DNA of 15,093 nt from Desulfurococcales archaeon (GTDB lineage Archaea; Thermoproteota; Thermoprotei_A; Sulfolobales; Acidilobaceae), in contig WAOU01000001.1 in NCBI GenBank assembly GCA_015521095.1, positions 1-15,093 on the forward strand, in the 5' to 3' direction. Both the position numbers and the translations under genes were made by a program. Shown here one piece after another: positions 14,308 through 15,093 of this stretch. Each line of letters begins with the position of its first letter. The stretch's first letter is position 1. Under the pieces are notes generated by a model. It worked only from the letters and a program-made list of their open reading frames with translations. It did not search any database and was not told where the DNA came from.

Positions 14308-15012
14308 ATGCCGCGGAAAATCAGAATGGTATTATTTGATATGGATGGCGTATTAGTCCCAATAAAGAGTAGCTGGGAGTATATTCATAAACTACTGGGA
14401 GTAGACGAGGATGCCAGAAGGATCAAAGAACAGTTCGAGAACGGAGAAATAGACTACATGAAGTGGATGGAGCTAGACACAGGCCTCTGGGTTAAAGCCA
14501 CCAATGGAGAACTTACTATATGGAAACTACAAGAAATGTTTAAGGACGTCCAAGTAAGAGAAAACGCAGTAAAAGTAGCACGATGGCTACGCAAGAACGG
14601 TATAATCATAGGCATAGTCAGTGGCGGCATAGATCTCCTAGCAAAAAGAATAGCAAGCGAGATAGGCGCAGACATATGGCTAGCTAACCAACTATCATAC
14701 GATAAAAGAGGAAAACTTATTCCCGGAGGTAAACCACTTGTTGGAGTAAGAAAGGATCGGGTAGTCAAACGCATAGCAGGAGAATACGGTGTCCCTCTAA
14801 ACAACGTAATGTTCGTAGGGGACAGTGTGTGGGATAAGGAAGCGATGAGTATTGTAGGATATCCGGTCATATATGGCGACTGTCAGCATCCCGGGCTGGA
14901 GAACGTTGCAAAATACAGAATATCCTGTCTTGACGAGCTACTGGATCTTATAACCTGCATAGAAAATGGGGAAGACTGTTCTCGCTGGAGAATAAATAAG
15001 GAGAAAGAATAG
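14308..15012 (+). CDS. HAD-superfamily phosphatase, SerB-like (subfamily IB)
   Basis: The product has 234 residues. Motif I is FDMDGVLV with the nucleophile Asp11 and general acid Asp13. Motif II is Ser105 in IVSGG. Motif III has Lys149 in GVRKDRVV. Motif IV is VGDSVWD (Asp172, Asp176). The order and spacing, with a helical cap between motif I and II (residues about 20-90), fit phosphoserine phosphatase-like HAD enzymes, which hydrolyse small phosphate esters in the cytoplasm. The nucleophile loop DMDGVLV differs from the DxDSTLV form of classical SerB, so another substrate is quite possible. The C-terminus (CIENGEDCSRW) has two close cysteines. The ATG has only a weak Shine-Dalgarno (GGGA, 4 nt upstream); it lies 32 bp after the DUF2283 gene and is probably cotranscribed with it. 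Confidence 0.87.
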   Translation: MPRKIRMVLFDMDGVLVPIKSSWEYIHKLLGVDEDARRIKEQFENGEIDYMKWMELDTGLWVKATNGELTIWKLQEMFKDVQVRENAVKVARWLRKNGIIIGIVSGGIDLLAKRIASEIGADIWLANQLSYDKRGKLIPGGKPLVGVRKDRVVKRIAGEYGVPLNNVMFVGDSVWDKEAMSIVGYPVIYGDCQHPGLENVAKYRISCLDELLDLITCIENGEDCSRWRINKEKE

Positions 15013-15013
15013 G

Positions 15014-15018
15014 TTTTT
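15014..15018 (+). terminator. T-run after the HAD hydrolase gene
   Basis: TTTTT directly follows the TAG stop, in the 17-bp gap before the end of a convergent gene. It is a plausible terminator. Confidence 0.4.
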
Positions 15019-15029
15019 AAGAAGATATT

Positions 15030-15093
15030 TTACTGTTTTCCTAGGACTTCTCCTAGATCGGCCTCCTTGATGAAGCCGACTAGGGCGTCTGTA
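15030..15093 (-). CDS. C-terminal end of an unidentified leftward gene (partial)
   Basis: On the minus strand the last 20 codons before TAA (15032-15030) read TDALVGFIKEADLGEVLGKQ, a natural-looking soluble-protein C-terminus. The other two minus frames look less protein-like. The gene continues beyond the window, so its function cannot be given. It is convergent with the HAD gene. Confidence 0.5.
   Translation of the reverse strand, partial: TDALVGFIKEADLGEVLGKQ

Noticed and set aside
14454..14870. Minus-strand open frame of 138 codons
   Set aside because: It is antisense to the HAD hydrolase, which has all four HAD motifs.

Overview
The window looks like chromosomal DNA of a hyperthermophilic crenarchaeon (Thermoproteota). 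A Desulfurococcales-like genome is my best guess, but the sequence alone does not fix the genus. The reasons are: archaeal-type proteins (a TadC/FlaJ-like platform with its GspE-like motor, a JAMM protease, an aIF2B-family MtnA, a GyaR-type dehydrogenase); heavy use of AGA/AGG, ATA and CTA codons; GGTG or GGAGG Shine-Dalgarno motifs 7-10 nt before starts; AT-rich TATA-like promoters; and short T-runs after stops. I see no tRNA, rRNA, CRISPR array, insertion sequence or attachment site.

Layout. (1) Positions 1-3834, leftward: a GspE/FlaI-type secretion or pilus ATPase (865-3834) and, 58 bp downstream, a TadC/FlaJ-like membrane platform protein cut by the window edge (1-806). The ATPase is interrupted by a 448-residue LAGLIDADG intein (1357-2700), inserted just before the conserved His box TGHGG. 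(2) Positions 4104-9830, rightward and divergent from the motor: one giant gene for a surface protein of about 1908 residues. It has an N-terminal signal, a propeller-like region, about fourteen tandem beta-sandwich-like repeats and a C-terminal membrane anchor. (3) Positions 9965-11059: mtnA, methylthioribose-1-phosphate isomerase. (4) Positions 11151-12829, leftward: a YfcE-like metallophosphoesterase overlapping a JAMM/MPN+ protease by 4 nt, then a six-helix membrane protein of unknown function. (5) Positions 12930-15012, rightward: a GyaR-type 2-hydroxyacid dehydrogenase, a small DUF2283 protein and a SerB-like HAD hydrolase. (6) Positions 15030-15093: the last 20 codons of a leftward gene.

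The most interesting part is the left half. A motor and platform of the type IV filament superfamily sit head-to-head with a giant, repetitive, probably glycosylated and membrane-anchored surface protein. They could form one cell-surface module (inference from neighbourhood only; no pilin or prepilin peptidase is visible). The ATPase also shows an abrupt change of wobble-base preference across the intein, which may be a trace of homing or recombination. The right half is mostly housekeeping metabolism, plus an unexplained protease-phosphoesterase operon.
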